Counted from the stretch's first letter, positions 16,680-25,233 are shown. The stretch is DNA of 64,000 nt from Hungatella sp. UBA3048 (GCA_002367105.1 DFCS01000049.1:116070-180069), one strand, 5' to 3'. The notes: a model not told the origin generated them from the letters alone. Numbers and translations are program-made.

Positions 16680-17278
16680 TACGATTCCTCCTGTCCGTTT
16701 GCAATCATCTGTATGGCCTGGGGAAGAATCAGCCACTCTGCCTCTTCCATGACACGCCGCTGCAAAGTCTCCGGTGTATCTCCTTCCCGGACCTCAACCG
16801 CCTTCTGCAAAAGAATCGGCCCTGTATCCATTCCCTCGTCTACATAGTGGACCGTGGCTCCCGTAACCTTCACCCCACGGGCCAGGGCCGCTTCATGAAC
16901 CTTAAGCCCATAATATCCCTTTCCGCAGAAAGACGGAATAAGGGACGGATGAACGTTGATGATCCGGTTCCTGTACTTTTGTATCATGGATACCGGAATC
17001 GCAACCAGATATCCGGCCAGAACGATGAGATCAAGGCAGTACTGGTCAATCCTTGAAAGAAGCGCTTCATAAAAATCCGCCCTCTCCTTATAATCCGCAG
17101 GAGATAAGCAGAGAGCTTCAATTCCATGATTTCTGGCCCTTTCCAGGGCATATGCGTTCTGGTTATTGCTGATGACCACCGTTACCTCAGCATTGGTGAT
17201 CCTTCCACAATCGATCGCATCTAAGACTGCCTGAAGGTTGGTTCCCCCGCCGGAAACCAATATACCGATTTTCAGCAT
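16679..17278 (-). CDS. purN: Phosphoribosylglycinamide formyltransferase
   Basis: 199 residues. Starts MLKIGILVSGGGTNLQAVLD, the PurN opening with the phosphate-binding GGGTNLQ. The catalytic Asn/His/Asp set is visible in INVHPSLIPSFCGKGYYGLK (Asn and His) and VHYVDEGMDTGPIL (Asp). It transfers a formyl group from 10-formyltetrahydrofolate to GAR, step 3 of purine synthesis. It overlaps purM by seven bases at its start and purD by one base at its end. Confidence 0.97.
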   Translation of the reverse strand: MLKIGILVSGGGTNLQAVLDAIDCGRITNAEVTVVISNNQNAYALERARNHGIEALCLSPADYKERADFYEALLSRIDQYCLDLIVLAGYLVAIPVSMIQKYRNRIINVHPSLIPSFCGKGYYGLKVHEAALARGVKVTGATVHYVDEGMDTGPILLQKAVEVREGDTPETLQRRVMEEAEWLILPQAIQMIANGQEES

Positions 17279-18297
17279 AAGGTCACGCCCTTCTCTCCTC
17301 TTTCCGTATGGCCTATCACGCAGGGAACCTCCCCAGCCCCTCGGATTGCTTCCAAAGCCGTATCCACATCCGCCGGATTCACTGCAAGAATCATTCCGAT
17401 TCCCATATTATAGGTATTGTACATGATCTCTTCCTCAATACCTCCTTTATCCGCCAGCAAACCAAAGATGGCAGGTATCTGATAGCTGTTCTTTTCAATC
17501 ACCGCCCGGATGCCCTCAGGAAGCATGCGGGGAATGTTTTCATAAAAACCTCCTCCGGTGATGTGGCTGCAGGCTTTGATCACTACCCCGCTGTCTTTAA
17601 CGCTTTTTAATGTTTTAACATAAATTTTGGTAGGAGTGATCAGCGCTTCGCCAAGAGTTTTTCCCAGTTCTTCATAATAGGTGTCCAGGCCTTCTTTTGT
17701 CATGTCAAACACCTTGCGTACCAGAGAAAATCCATTGCTGTGAATGCCGGAAGAGGCGATTCCAATGAGCACATCCCCCTCTTTGACATCAGCCCCGGTA
17801 ATAAGATTCTTCTCATCCACCACACCTACTGCAAAACCGGCCAGATCGTATTCGTCCTCAGGGTAAAACCCCGGCATTTCCGCGGTCTCACCGCCAATCA
17901 AAGCTGCATTGGCCTGTTTACATCCGTTTGCAACTCCGCTGACGATCTCTGCGATTTTTTCCGGGTAATTCTTGCCGCATGCAATATAATCCAGGAAGAA
18001 CAAAGGCTCCCCGCCTGCACAGGCGATATCATTGACACACATTGCCACACAGTCGATTCCAACGGTATCGTGCCTGTCCATTAAAAATGCAAGTTTCAGC
18101 TTTGTACCTACCCCGTCGGTTCCTGATACCAAAGTCGGCTTCTCCATGTTTTTAAATGCTGACATGGAAAATGCCCCGGAAAATCCCCCGAGTCCTCCAA
18201 GAACCTCAGGTCTCATGGTTTCCTGCACATGCTTTTTCATTAATTCAACCGATTTATATCCGGCTTCAATGTCCACTCCTGCATTCTTATAATCCAT
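17272..18297 (-). CDS. purM: Phosphoribosylformylglycinamidine cyclo-ligase (AIR synthetase)
   Basis: 341 residues. Visible PurM landmarks: MDYKNAGVDIEAGYKSVELM, the GTDGVGTKLKLAF nucleotide segment, CVAMCVNDIACAGGEPLFFL, and GGETAEMPGFY. It closes FGAM to AIR using ATP, step 5. The chosen start follows GAGGCGAGGAG by five bases; an upstream in-frame ATG adds nine residues without conservation and overlaps the site. It lies 23 bases after purE and overlaps purN by seven bases. Firm. Confidence 0.97.
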   Translation of the reverse strand: MDYKNAGVDIEAGYKSVELMKKHVQETMRPEVLGGLGGFSGAFSMSAFKNMEKPTLVSGTDGVGTKLKLAFLMDRHDTVGIDCVAMCVNDIACAGGEPLFFLDYIACGKNYPEKIAEIVSGVANGCKQANAALIGGETAEMPGFYPEDEYDLAGFAVGVVDEKNLITGADVKEGDVLIGIASSGIHSNGFSLVRKVFDMTKEGLDTYYEELGKTLGEALITPTKIYVKTLKSVKDSGVVIKACSHITGGGFYENIPRMLPEGIRAVIEKNSYQIPAIFGLLADKGGIEEEIMYNTYNMGIGMILAVNPADVDTALEAIRGAGEVPCVIGHTERGEKGVTLC

Positions 18298-18320
18298 TTT
18301 TCTCCTCGCCTCCGATTTTC

Positions 18321-18839
18321 TCACTTCTTCATCTGGGATAAATATTCCTGATAGCCGATCTGATCTAATTTCTCTGCCTTTTCTGCCACCTCGTTTTTTA
18401 AGTTCTCCGAGTATTCTTTAAGCTTTCCTAAAAGCTCCGCATCACTGACCGCTAAAATCTTAGCAGCAAGGATTCCAGCATTGGTTCCTCCGCCAATCGC
18501 AACGGTGGCAACAGGAACTCCGGAAGGCATCTGGACGATGGAATAAAGAGAATCCACTCCGCCAAGGTCCGAAGTCTTCATGGGAATGCCGATCACCGGC
18601 ATTGGGAACAGAGCCGCACACATTCCCGGAAGATGAGCGGCCTTGCCTGCGCCGGCAATTATGACCTTTACACCTCTTGCTTCTGCTGTTTTCGCATATT
18701 CGAAAAATATATCCGGTTCCCTGTGGGCGGAGATCACTGTCATCTCAAACTCCACTCCCAATTTTTTCAAAACATCTGCAGCCTGAGCCATAACAGGCAT
18801 ATCAGAATCACTTCCCATAACAATCGATACTTTTGCCAT
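18321..18839 (-). CDS. purE: N5-carboxyaminoimidazole ribonucleotide mutase
   Basis: 172 residues. The opening MAKVSIVMGSDSDMPVM contains the GSDSD motif, with VISAHREPD and GAGKAAHLPGM completing the active site of class I PurE. It moves the carboxylate of N5-CAIR to C4 to give CAIR. It is the first gene of purE-M-N-D and begins after AGGAGAATTTACT. No purK is seen in the window, so the partner that makes N5-CAIR must lie elsewhere or the enzyme may use bicarbonate-derived substrate differently. A consensus-like promoter is at 18951-18979. Confidence 0.97.
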   Translation of the reverse strand: MAKVSIVMGSDSDMPVMAQAADVLKKLGVEFEMTVISAHREPDIFFEYAKTAEARGVKVIIAGAGKAAHLPGMCAALFPMPVIGIPMKTSDLGGVDSLYSIVQMPSGVPVATVAIGGGTNAGILAAKILAVSDAELLGKLKEYSENLKNEVAEKAEKLDQIGYQEYLSQMKK

Positions 18840-18950
18840 AGTAAATTCTCCTTTTATTTTGTTTGATGTGAGGATTCATTATTAACAGTAATACAGTTTA
18901 TTAGACAAATTAATAATTAAAGCTCATTATTTCATCTTTACTTATTAATT

Positions 18951-18979
18951 ATAATACAAGTTTTTTTCAGCTTCGTCAA
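18951..18979 (-). promoter_or_regulatory. purEMND promoter
   Basis: Minus-strand TTGACG (18974-18979), 17-base spacer, TATTAT (18951-18956, overlapping a TATAAT three bases on). The transcript would have a leader of about 105 bases that is AT-rich; I see no riboswitch fold or PurR box in it. Confidence 0.7.
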
Positions 18980-19023
18980 TGGTTTTCTAAAAATTTTGCC
19001 ATCGCTCACGGGAGTATAAGAAG

Positions 19024-19068
19024 GGCGGGAGTACCGGACAGATATCTTACTCTCTCCGGCCTCCCGCC
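19024..19068 (-). terminator. Terminator after the chemoreceptor gene
   Basis: Minus-strand stem GGCGGGAGgCCGG / CCGGtaCTCCCGCC with a loop of about 17 bases and a CTTCTTATAC tail, starting 14 bases after the mcp stop codon and before the purE promoter. Confidence 0.7.
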
Positions 19069-19081
19069 TGACTATGTATGG

Positions 19082-20899
19082 TTAATACTTTCCGCCTCCA
19101 AATGAGGGTTCTTCAAAATAAACCGGATCAATGTTAAGAACCGGGGTATCATGAGCTTCTCCATAAACCGGCTTTTCCGGCTGGGAATCTCTGGGTTTTG
19201 AGGATTTCACCTTTTCCTCCTCGCCCTCATAAAGGTCAAAGCCCTCAACAAGTCCCTTCATAATCTGGGCCTGGCCTGACAGTTCTTCACTTGCCGCAGC
19301 ACTTTGCTCCGCTGTGGCGGAGTTCGTCTGAACCACGCTGGAAATCTGGTCAATTCCCTGTGCCACCTGATCGACTGCCATTGCCTGCTTGTCAGAGGCC
19401 AATGCAATCTCTCCGATAATTGTGTTAATGCGCCTGCTTCCTTCCACGACTGCCTGCATAGCCTTCGCTGTCTCAGCAGTAATCTTGGTTCCGTTTTCCA
19501 CGGCCTGCATGCTTTCTCCAATGAGAAGTGTGGTGTTCTTTGCAGCTTCTCCGGATTTGCTTGCCAGGTTTCGTACTTCATCCGCCACAACTGCAAAGCC
19601 TTTTCCGGCTTCACCGGCACGTGCGGCTTCAACGGCCGCATTCAATGCCAGGATATTGGTCTGGAATGCGATATCCTCAATGGTCTTTATAATCTTTCCG
19701 ATTTCATTGGACTTATCACTGATCTTCATCATTGCCTGGTTCATTTCCGACATTTTCTCACTGCCCTTTTCCACATTCCTGGTTGATTCCTCTGATGTAG
19801 AACGGGCCTCTTTCGCATTTTGGGCATTGACATTGATCTGATTTGATATATCGCTTATAGCAGCCGCAAGCTCCTGAATGGAAGAAGCCTGTTCCGTTGA
19901 TCCCTGGGACAATGCCTGGGCACCGGAGGATACCTGCTCCGAACCATTGGCTACCAGATCCGCCGATTGGTTAATGCGGAAAAGGGCTTCGCTTAAATTA
20001 TTCCTGATTCCATGCATGGCCATAAGAATAGGCTCATAATCCTGGACATATTGTTCCTGGTGCTTGGAGCTGACCCGGAAATCACCGATTGCCAATGATG
20101 TCAGCAAGCTGCTGATATCGTCAATCACGTTTCCAATATTGGAAATGGTGGCCCGCATGCTGTCGGCCAGAACACCCAGTTCATCCTTTGACTTGTAATC
20201 TAACTGGATATGAAGGCTTCCCTTTGACATTTCCGCTGCCGCCTTCTCGATCTCTTTGACCGGCGAAACAATGCTCCTGGTGGTAAAAATCGAAAAGCCC
20301 AAGGTAGCTAATACTGCAAGGAACTGTAAAGCGACCACTACGATCTGAGTGACTTTCGCCATTTGCTGGGCGTTCTCATAATTGGCATCGGCTTTCTCCT
20401 CGGCGAAGTCACTGATCTTTACCAGATCCTCCTGAACCTTTGTGAAATAAGGGTTTAACGATTCAAAGAATATATCCGCTGCCTGTCTGGTTTTATTTTC
20501 CCTTGCAAGACCAAATACCTGATCCTTAAAAGGCTGAGCCTCATTTAAGGTATTTTCGATGCCGTCCACCAGGGACTGGTCCCCCTGATAATTTTCCCTC
20601 AAAAATTGAATCTTGTCACGAAACGAATCTAAATCCGCCTCCGCAGCATCAATATATTCCCCTGTAGTCTTTAAATCAAGGCTCATGGTTGCATATCCTA
20701 CATTTTTAGCCGCGGACTGAATATCACCTCTCATCTCAAGTGTCTGTACATCGATCTGGTGTCCGTTTTTAAAAAAATCTACAAACTTACCGTTATTTTG
20801 CCTTAAGCCTATCACGGAGATTGTGGAAACTAATAAGAACAGCACGAGGATAGTTCCAAAAGCAAGTCCAATTCTTTTACCAATCTTTAAATTCTTCAC
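19082..20899 (-). CDS. Methyl-accepting chemotaxis protein
   Basis: 605 residues. Start is GTG after GGAGG. Order: cytoplasmic stub and TM1 (~10-30), extracellular four-helix-bundle sensor (~32-185) with predicted helical repeats, TM2 (~188-208), HAMP (~210-265, starting SIVSPVKEIEKAAAEMSKGS), a second HAMP-like linker, then the signalling domain with hairpin tip EDIAFQTNILALNAAVEAAR and AGEAGKGFAVVADEVRNLA. It senses an unknown ligand and would signal to CheA/CheW. The C-terminal tail lacks a CheR-tethering pentapeptide. Possible sigma-28-like -10 box (GCCGATAA) lies upstream at 21034-21041. No other chemotaxis gene is in the window. Confidence 0.93.
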   Translation of the reverse strand: MKNLKIGKRIGLAFGTILVLFLLVSTISVIGLRQNNGKFVDFFKNGHQIDVQTLEMRGDIQSAAKNVGYATMSLDLKTTGEYIDAAEADLDSFRDKIQFLRENYQGDQSLVDGIENTLNEAQPFKDQVFGLARENKTRQAADIFFESLNPYFTKVQEDLVKISDFAEEKADANYENAQQMAKVTQIVVVALQFLAVLATLGFSIFTTRSIVSPVKEIEKAAAEMSKGSLHIQLDYKSKDELGVLADSMRATISNIGNVIDDISSLLTSLAIGDFRVSSKHQEQYVQDYEPILMAMHGIRNNLSEALFRINQSADLVANGSEQVSSGAQALSQGSTEQASSIQELAAAISDISNQINVNAQNAKEARSTSEESTRNVEKGSEKMSEMNQAMMKISDKSNEIGKIIKTIEDIAFQTNILALNAAVEAARAGEAGKGFAVVADEVRNLASKSGEAAKNTTLLIGESMQAVENGTKITAETAKAMQAVVEGSRRINTIIGEIALASDKQAMAVDQVAQGIDQISSVVQTNSATAEQSAAASEELSGQAQIMKGLVEGFDLYEGEEEKVKSSKPRDSQPEKPVYGEAHDTPVLNIDPVYFEEPSFGGGKY

Positions 20900-20988
20900 C
20901 TTTGTCCTCCATTCACTTTATCTATCCTATATTTGTATACGAATGAATCAGGAGGATATGATTTCATCTTCCGTTGATTCATAAATTC

Positions 20989-21018
20989 AAGGTTGAAAGA
21001 TTTTTTTCTTTCAACCTT
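20989..21018. terminator. Hairpin between aminopeptidase and chemoreceptor genes
   Basis: Perfect 11-base stem AAGGTTGAAAG / CTTTCAACCTT with an 8-base T-rich (plus) loop. No proper T-run follows on the minus strand, so termination of the aminopeptidase unit is likely but not certain. Confidence 0.5.
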
Positions 21019-21114
21019 AAACCTTTGTATATCTTATCGGCATGTTCTTTTTATTTATAAGCTTTTTTAATAAAATTTGTTAAATATTTGTATATTTTTC
21101 GTTATTTCAAACAA

Positions 21115-23190
21115 TTAAAGACCTGCCAATGGAATATTTAATTCCTCTGTACCTTTTAATACAAACCTGCCGTCATCAATAATTAAAATTCTTCTTCCTA
21201 AAGCCGTGACAGCCTCGATCTTATCCAGTTCCGCATAAGGTATGGTAATATCCGTATGGCAGCTGAAATAAGCCTTTGATACATCTTCTTTCCTGAGAAT
21301 GGAAACCTCATTATCTCTGGCGATGATCTCCTTACCATTAGGGTTGAAAACAGGACTGTCCTCCGCCCAGCTGTAACAGGTGTCACCCACTGCAAAGTGG
21401 GGGCCCATCTTTTCCACAATGAGGATAGGCAGTTTATCGAGAATTCCGAACTTACGGGCCATGGCATATGCCGTGGTATTGGTTCCTATGGCAAATTCTC
21501 CCATGGGAAGGGTATCATGGTTCTTTAAGATCACCTGTTTTACAAGTGCTTTTCCTTCCTCCTGATCATCAAAATTGCTGCAGGAATAGTCCTTTATCAT
21601 ACCATTTTCAAAGGTCATGACAAGGTCTTTAAACTGGAAATCCGTAATATATACCGTACTGACTGCCAAAGTTCCTTCCGTTCCTGTAAGTCTTGGGGAG
21701 GTAAACACCTCTCCAAGGGGAATGTTCACATCAGCCACACAGTTTTCAAATTTTGTTTCCTTATCCCTGTCTTTTAACGGGTGAAGGGCTACTTTTAAGT
21801 GGGTCTTGTTGCTTCCTTTTCCAGTAACCTCCACATATTCAGCCTCATCAAGAACATCGATAACCGCCTGCTGGATTGCCTTATATTTTTCGTAATCAAG
21901 GGTGTTGATGGCAATGGTCTCTTCAAAGATCTTCTCAAAGTCTTCTCCGATTTCCGGTACCGGGAAAGCTATAATCGTAAAGCTGGTCTCATCTCCTGGT
22001 ACGTATTGATTGAGAATTCTTGAGGTTTCATTAGACATTTCCGCTGAAAGCTTTTCCTGTCTGGAATCCAGGCGGTTGGCTTCCGGCTTATTTACCGGTT
22101 CAAAGCCTTCTTTTCCAAAGGTTTCCATTACCGCCGGACCGGCAAATGCTGCTGCCTGTTCTTTGTAGGTTTCATAAGCCACCTTCAAAACAGCCGCTTT
22201 CCGGTCTTTAAACGCTTTATTCAGATATAGAGCATCGTCGTACCGATGATCGTAAACATACTGCCTGTTGGGAGATGTACTGTAGTAACCGTTCTTCCGG
22301 CCGGCATTGGTATTAACTGTCCAGACAGCCGCACGGCAAAGGATCACTTGAAGGCCTAGCGCTTCAAAATTCTCTATGGCATACTTCACCATACGTTCAA
22401 AGCCCAGCTCATAGCGAATCTGCACCGTTCCCTTTTTCTTTAAATCCCTTCCCATTACTTCAAAGCCTTTGCGGTACCCTTCTGTGTAGGTATCCGCCAT
22501 AAGGCGTACCGTTTCCTCTGGCAGGGAGTTCAAGAACTCTGCTGTTTTTAATTCTGAATCAGAAATATACTCACCAAAGTAATACAAATACCGAAGATCC
22601 CTTAAATCATTATCCCGGATGATATCCGTTGCAAAGGAAAGCGTCGGGTCAAGCCCTTCTCTGACCCGGAAAGTAACCGTATGATCCGTATAATCGCTGA
22701 CAAACCAGTAAATCACTTCCTTTATCCGGGAAACCTCAGGAATTTCCTCCTCAAAGATATTGTAAATTTCTATAAGCGTTTCATTTAATATGGTTAGATC
22801 CGTAAGCCTCCACTCATGAACAAAAACAATGTCGCCCCGGATCTCCTTATACAGATACGAAAGGAGCTGGCCATAGCCCTCTCCCAGCTTTGATACTGCA
22901 TATGCCGGGTTTGCATAACTCTCCTCATAATGGCCGGGTAAAATATCCTGGTAAAGCTTCTGGTTCCATTCTCTTAAAACTTCTGCCGGAGCTGCTTTCT
23001 GGTCTCCTGACTCAATGAACCGGAGATACTCTCCCATCATGGTGATAAAGGATGCTGTCCTGGTAAAATAATCACGATACGGTTCCGGTACGGTTTGTTC
23101 CGATGTCATCTGACCGATCCGCTCCATAGACAGCTCAAAGCGCTCCTTAATATTCTCATTTTCCTGCTGAAACATCATTTGATAATCCAT
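21115..23190 (-). CDS. Aminopeptidase of the M29 (AmpS/PepS/aminopeptidase T)-like group
   Basis: 691 residues: a helical N-terminal extension of about 300 residues followed by an M29-like metallo-aminopeptidase region. In the C-terminal half, ADVNIPLGEVFTSPRLTGTE gives the conserved GE-FTSP metal site, FAIGTNTTAYAMARKFGILD and EKMGPHFAVGDTCYSWAED the later Glu/His ligands, matching aminopeptidase T. Clostridial members share this long form. It is cytosolic and removes N-terminal residues from peptides. Start at MDYQMMFQQE is chosen with AAGGGGTAAGG upstream. It follows the small membrane gene by five bases, likely last in a vanZ-DUF6142-aminopeptidase unit. Confidence 0.85.
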   Translation of the reverse strand: MDYQMMFQQENENIKERFELSMERIGQMTSEQTVPEPYRDYFTRTASFITMMGEYLRFIESGDQKAAPAEVLREWNQKLYQDILPGHYEESYANPAYAVSKLGEGYGQLLSYLYKEIRGDIVFVHEWRLTDLTILNETLIEIYNIFEEEIPEVSRIKEVIYWFVSDYTDHTVTFRVREGLDPTLSFATDIIRDNDLRDLRYLYYFGEYISDSELKTAEFLNSLPEETVRLMADTYTEGYRKGFEVMGRDLKKKGTVQIRYELGFERMVKYAIENFEALGLQVILCRAAVWTVNTNAGRKNGYYSTSPNRQYVYDHRYDDALYLNKAFKDRKAAVLKVAYETYKEQAAAFAGPAVMETFGKEGFEPVNKPEANRLDSRQEKLSAEMSNETSRILNQYVPGDETSFTIIAFPVPEIGEDFEKIFEETIAINTLDYEKYKAIQQAVIDVLDEAEYVEVTGKGSNKTHLKVALHPLKDRDKETKFENCVADVNIPLGEVFTSPRLTGTEGTLAVSTVYITDFQFKDLVMTFENGMIKDYSCSNFDDQEEGKALVKQVILKNHDTLPMGEFAIGTNTTAYAMARKFGILDKLPILIVEKMGPHFAVGDTCYSWAEDSPVFNPNGKEIIARDNEVSILRKEDVSKAYFSCHTDITIPYAELDKIEAVTALGRRILIIDDGRFVLKGTEELNIPLAGL

Positions 23191-23195
23191 AATCC

Positions 23196-23516
23196 TTACC
23201 CCTTTATTCCTATAATAATAAGAACTGCCCAAAGAATGATAAGGCTCAGACTGATCCCCATTCCCACTTTAGACAGTATGTATTTTTTTTCCCTTTCAAA
23301 GAAAGAAAAGACACCGTAACCCATTGAAAAAAATGAAATCAACAGGCTGCAGAAGCAAACAGCCGCTACATTGAGCTGTCCCTGCCCTTCCGCCATTACA
23401 GAGCTGATGATTCCAATAATTCCAAGTACAAGTGCCCCAACTGCAAGTCCCAGGCATAGAAAGCTTCTCTTTGCAAAGGATTTCCTAATATAGGACACTT
23501 TTTTCTGCTTTTGCAC
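23196..23516 (-). CDS. Small membrane protein, DUF6142-like
   Basis: 106 residues with three hydrophobic helices (about 20-42, 50-70, 85-104). The basic N-terminus MQKQKKVSYIRKSFAKRS should face the cytoplasm. Start GTG is set by AAGGAGG seven bases upstream, inside the 3' end of the VanZ gene, giving a 32-base overlap that suggests coupling. The sequence resembles a Lachnospiraceae family of unknown function (DUF6142). No catalytic motif is seen. Confidence 0.7.
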   Translation of the reverse strand: MQKQKKVSYIRKSFAKRSFLCLGLAVGALVLGIIGIISSVMAEGQGQLNVAAVCFCSLLISFFSMGYGVFSFFEREKKYILSKVGMGISLSLIILWAVLIIIGIKG

Positions 23517-23982
23517 GCTTTTTCCTCCTTATTCTTACTCTTGTATACTGTACGATTTTATAAAGGATGTATCCCAGGATACCCCCCAGCGTATTCAGTA
23601 TCATGTCATCTACATCAAAGCAGCCCACCTTAAAAACAAGCTGGATGGTTTCAATGCATAAACTGAACAGAAAGCTTAACAACGTCGTATTAAACCAGCA
23701 GCGGCTTCTGCGGCTGATGATCGGAAGAAAGAAACCACAGGGCATAAAGCCCACAATGTTTCCCACAACGTTCAGCAGAAAGGACCTCGTTCCGACCACA
23801 TGGCGGTAAATAATAAAGCGCCGTATTTCCTTAAACGGGGTTAAGTTGTATGCATATTCCTGCTGAGCATGGCTCCCCCTGCCGAAATAATCGGAGAAAA
23901 ATAAAAAGTATGCCAAAAAGATCAGGTAAAATATAAAGATTACCCAACCCATCTTCTGCCGTTTTGTCGCATTTCTAATCAT
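23485..23982 (-). CDS. VanZ-family membrane protein
   Basis: 165 residues. VanZ landmarks: NLTPFKEIRRFI after the first helix, NVVGNIVGFMPCGFFLPII, then SLCIETIQLVFKVGCFDVDD with DMILNTLGGILGY, the conserved E-x-Q---GR/CFDVDD-x-x-N-x-x-G signature. Four membrane helices, with a very basic C-terminal tail (RIRRKKRAKAEK). VanZ gives low-level teicoplanin resistance in Tn1546, but most homologues have no proven role. First gene of the three-gene unit ending with the aminopeptidase. Confidence 0.9.
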   Translation of the reverse strand: MIRNATKRQKMGWVIFIFYLIFLAYFLFFSDYFGRGSHAQQEYAYNLTPFKEIRRFIIYRHVVGTRSFLLNVVGNIVGFMPCGFFLPIISRRSRCWFNTTLLSFLFSLCIETIQLVFKVGCFDVDDMILNTLGGILGYILYKIVQYTRVRIRRKKRAKAEKSVLY

Positions 23983-24005
23983 AACAGCTCCATCTATATG
24001 CGGTG

Positions 24006-24029
24006 CTAAGGAAAACAGGTTTTCCTTAG
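24006..24029. repeat. Perfect palindrome upstream of the VanZ gene
   Basis: CTAAGGAAAAC and GTTTTCCTTAG are exact inverted arms around two bases. It lies 24 bases before the vanZ start codon; a second smaller inverted repeat (TGAATAT/ATATTCA) follows near 24050-24070. Role unknown. Confidence 0.5.
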
Positions 24030-24094
24030 TTGCCGCGGTATTCGCCCAATGAATATAAACGCATATTCATTCCGCTCATTACTCGTGCAAAAAA

Positions 24095-24138
24095 GAGAGA
24101 GGCTGCTTAATGCCACACCTTTCCACCAGCATCCTCTC
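24095..24138 (-). terminator. Terminator after the 49-residue membrane-protein gene
   Basis: Minus-strand arms GAGAGgatGCTG and GCAGcctCTCTC followed by TTTTTTGC, starting 13 bases past the stop codon at 24151. Confidence 0.75.
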
Positions 24139-24150
24139 CTATAATAACAG

Positions 24151-24300
24151 TTAAAATGTAATTTCAGATTTTCTCTTTAACAAGAACGCTCCATTTATAA
24201 TTGATATGGTCCCGGCGGCAATTCCGATAACTGTCACTACAATTCCAACACCAATGCTTAAAGCTCCAATATTTCTCATCGTTTTATAAACTCTTTCCAT
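24151..24300 (-). CDS. Small single- or double-span membrane protein (49 residues)
   Basis: Start ATG follows AGGAGACTTGAT. The basic head MERVYKTMRNIG is followed by a long hydrophobic stretch rich in Gly/Val/Ile (about residues 12-40) and a basic tail LLKRKSEITF. A longer in-frame reading upstream only translates the intergenic repeat at 24324-24460 and is rejected. It lies between the repeat cluster and its own terminator, downstream of pyrE. Small proteins of this type recur in Lachnospiraceae, but I know of no function. Confidence 0.65.
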   Translation of the reverse strand: MERVYKTMRNIGALSIGVGIVVTVIGIAAGTISIINGAFLLKRKSEITF

Positions 24301-24323
24301 ATCAAGTCTCCTTTCTTCTTTCT

Positions 24324-24460
24324 TGCCCATGTTCTCTGGGCATAAAGGTATACCCGCAGGGTGTTTCTTCTCTTCTGCCCATGTTCTCCGGGCATTAAGT
24401 ATACCTGTTGGATGTTTCCTCTCTCTGCCCATGATCTGGGCATAAACGTATACCTGAAAG
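24324..24460 (+). repeat. Three tandem copies of the dispersed GGGCATAAAGGTATACC hairpin repeat (cluster A)
   Basis: Units start at 24324, 24376 and 24426, 50-52 bases apart. Each has TGCCCAT, a 4-8-base loop, GGGCAT (a hairpin), then (T/A)AA and the palindrome GGTATACC or a close variant, then a C/G-rich end. Related copies are at 42664, 52811-52897, 57445 and 61226-61291. Confidence 0.85.
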
Positions 24461-24463
24461 TGA

Positions 24464-25141
24464 TTATTTTATGCCATAGACTTTGTAATAAGCATCAATG
24501 GCCTCTTTTATACCATCATCAATAATAACCTTACCATTATACTCCCTGTTATGCAGATATTCAATGACTTCTGCCATGGAAACAATGGCGGCTGCTTTAA
24601 ATCCATACTTTTCGTGGATCTCATCCAAAGCTCCCTTATCCCCTTTTCCCTTTTCCATACGGTTTAAGGAAACCATAAGGCCTAAAATCTCCACATTTCC
24701 CTGAGCCTTGATAATGGGGAAGGTCTCTTCAATGGATTTACCGGAAGTAGTCACATCCTCTATAATCACCACCCGGTCTCCATCCTTTATGGGGCTTCCC
24801 AGGAGGATCCCTGCATCACCGCCATGGTCCTTCTCTTCTTTTCTGTTTGAGCAGTACTTAATTTCCTTTCCATACAGCTCGTGAAAAGCGATGGCAGTGG
24901 TAACGCTTAAGGGGATTCCCTTATAAGCCGGCCCAAACAGAACATCAAAATCATCCCCAAAATTATCGTGGATGGCCTTTGCATAATATTCACCCAGTTT
25001 TTTAAGCTGTGCTCCTGTCACATAAGAACCTGCATTCATAAAAAACGGGGATTTTCTTCCGCTTTTCAATGTGAAGTCGCCAAATTTAAGGACATTGCTG
25101 TCTACCATGAATTCAATAAATTCCTGCTTATACTGTTCCAT
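24464..25141 (-). CDS. pyrE: Orotate phosphoribosyltransferase
   Basis: 225 residues. Landmarks: FTLKSGRKSPFFMNAG, FGPAYKGIPLSVTTAIAF, YCSNRKEEKDHGG (the mobile catalytic loop with Lys), and VVIIEDVTTSGKSIEE, the PRPP-binding motif. It makes OMP from orotate and PRPP. It lies in line with pyrF-pyrK-pyrD but is separated from pyrD by a ~2.9 kb insertion with its own terminators, so it can no longer be read from the pyrF promoter; only weak promoter-like boxes are visible directly upstream. AGGAG lies 11 bases before the ATG. Confidence 0.96.
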   Translation of the reverse strand: MEQYKQEFIEFMVDSNVLKFGDFTLKSGRKSPFFMNAGSYVTGAQLKKLGEYYAKAIHDNFGDDFDVLFGPAYKGIPLSVTTAIAFHELYGKEIKYCSNRKEEKDHGGDAGILLGSPIKDGDRVVIIEDVTTSGKSIEETFPIIKAQGNVEILGLMVSLNRMEKGKGDKGALDEIHEKYGFKAAAIVSMAEVIEYLHNREYNGKVIIDDGIKEAIDAYYKVYGIK

Positions 25142-25213
25142 ATTGTCATTTTCTCCTTATTTTATGCACTTTACAATCTCTTCTATATGTATTGAACTTG
25201 CTCTATTACACCA

Positions 25214-25227
25214 TTACTACACCATTT
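25214..25227 (+). repeat. Left 14-bp direct repeat (candidate attachment-site copy)
   Basis: TTACTACACCATTT, repeated exactly at 28139-28152. It lies 73 bases before the pyrE start and just beyond the end of the integrase remnant, where a tyrosine recombinase attachment site is expected. Confidence 0.7.
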
Positions 25228-25233
25228 AATCAT

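Noticed and set aside
18840..18979. Purine riboswitch or PurR box ahead of purE
   Set aside because: The leader is short and AT-rich, without the aptamer core or CCGAA-type boxes.
24301..24432. N-terminal extension of the 49-residue membrane protein, and other ORFs across the repeat clusters
   Set aside because: The translated peptides simply repeat because the DNA repeats; good ribosome sites sit at the downstream starts.
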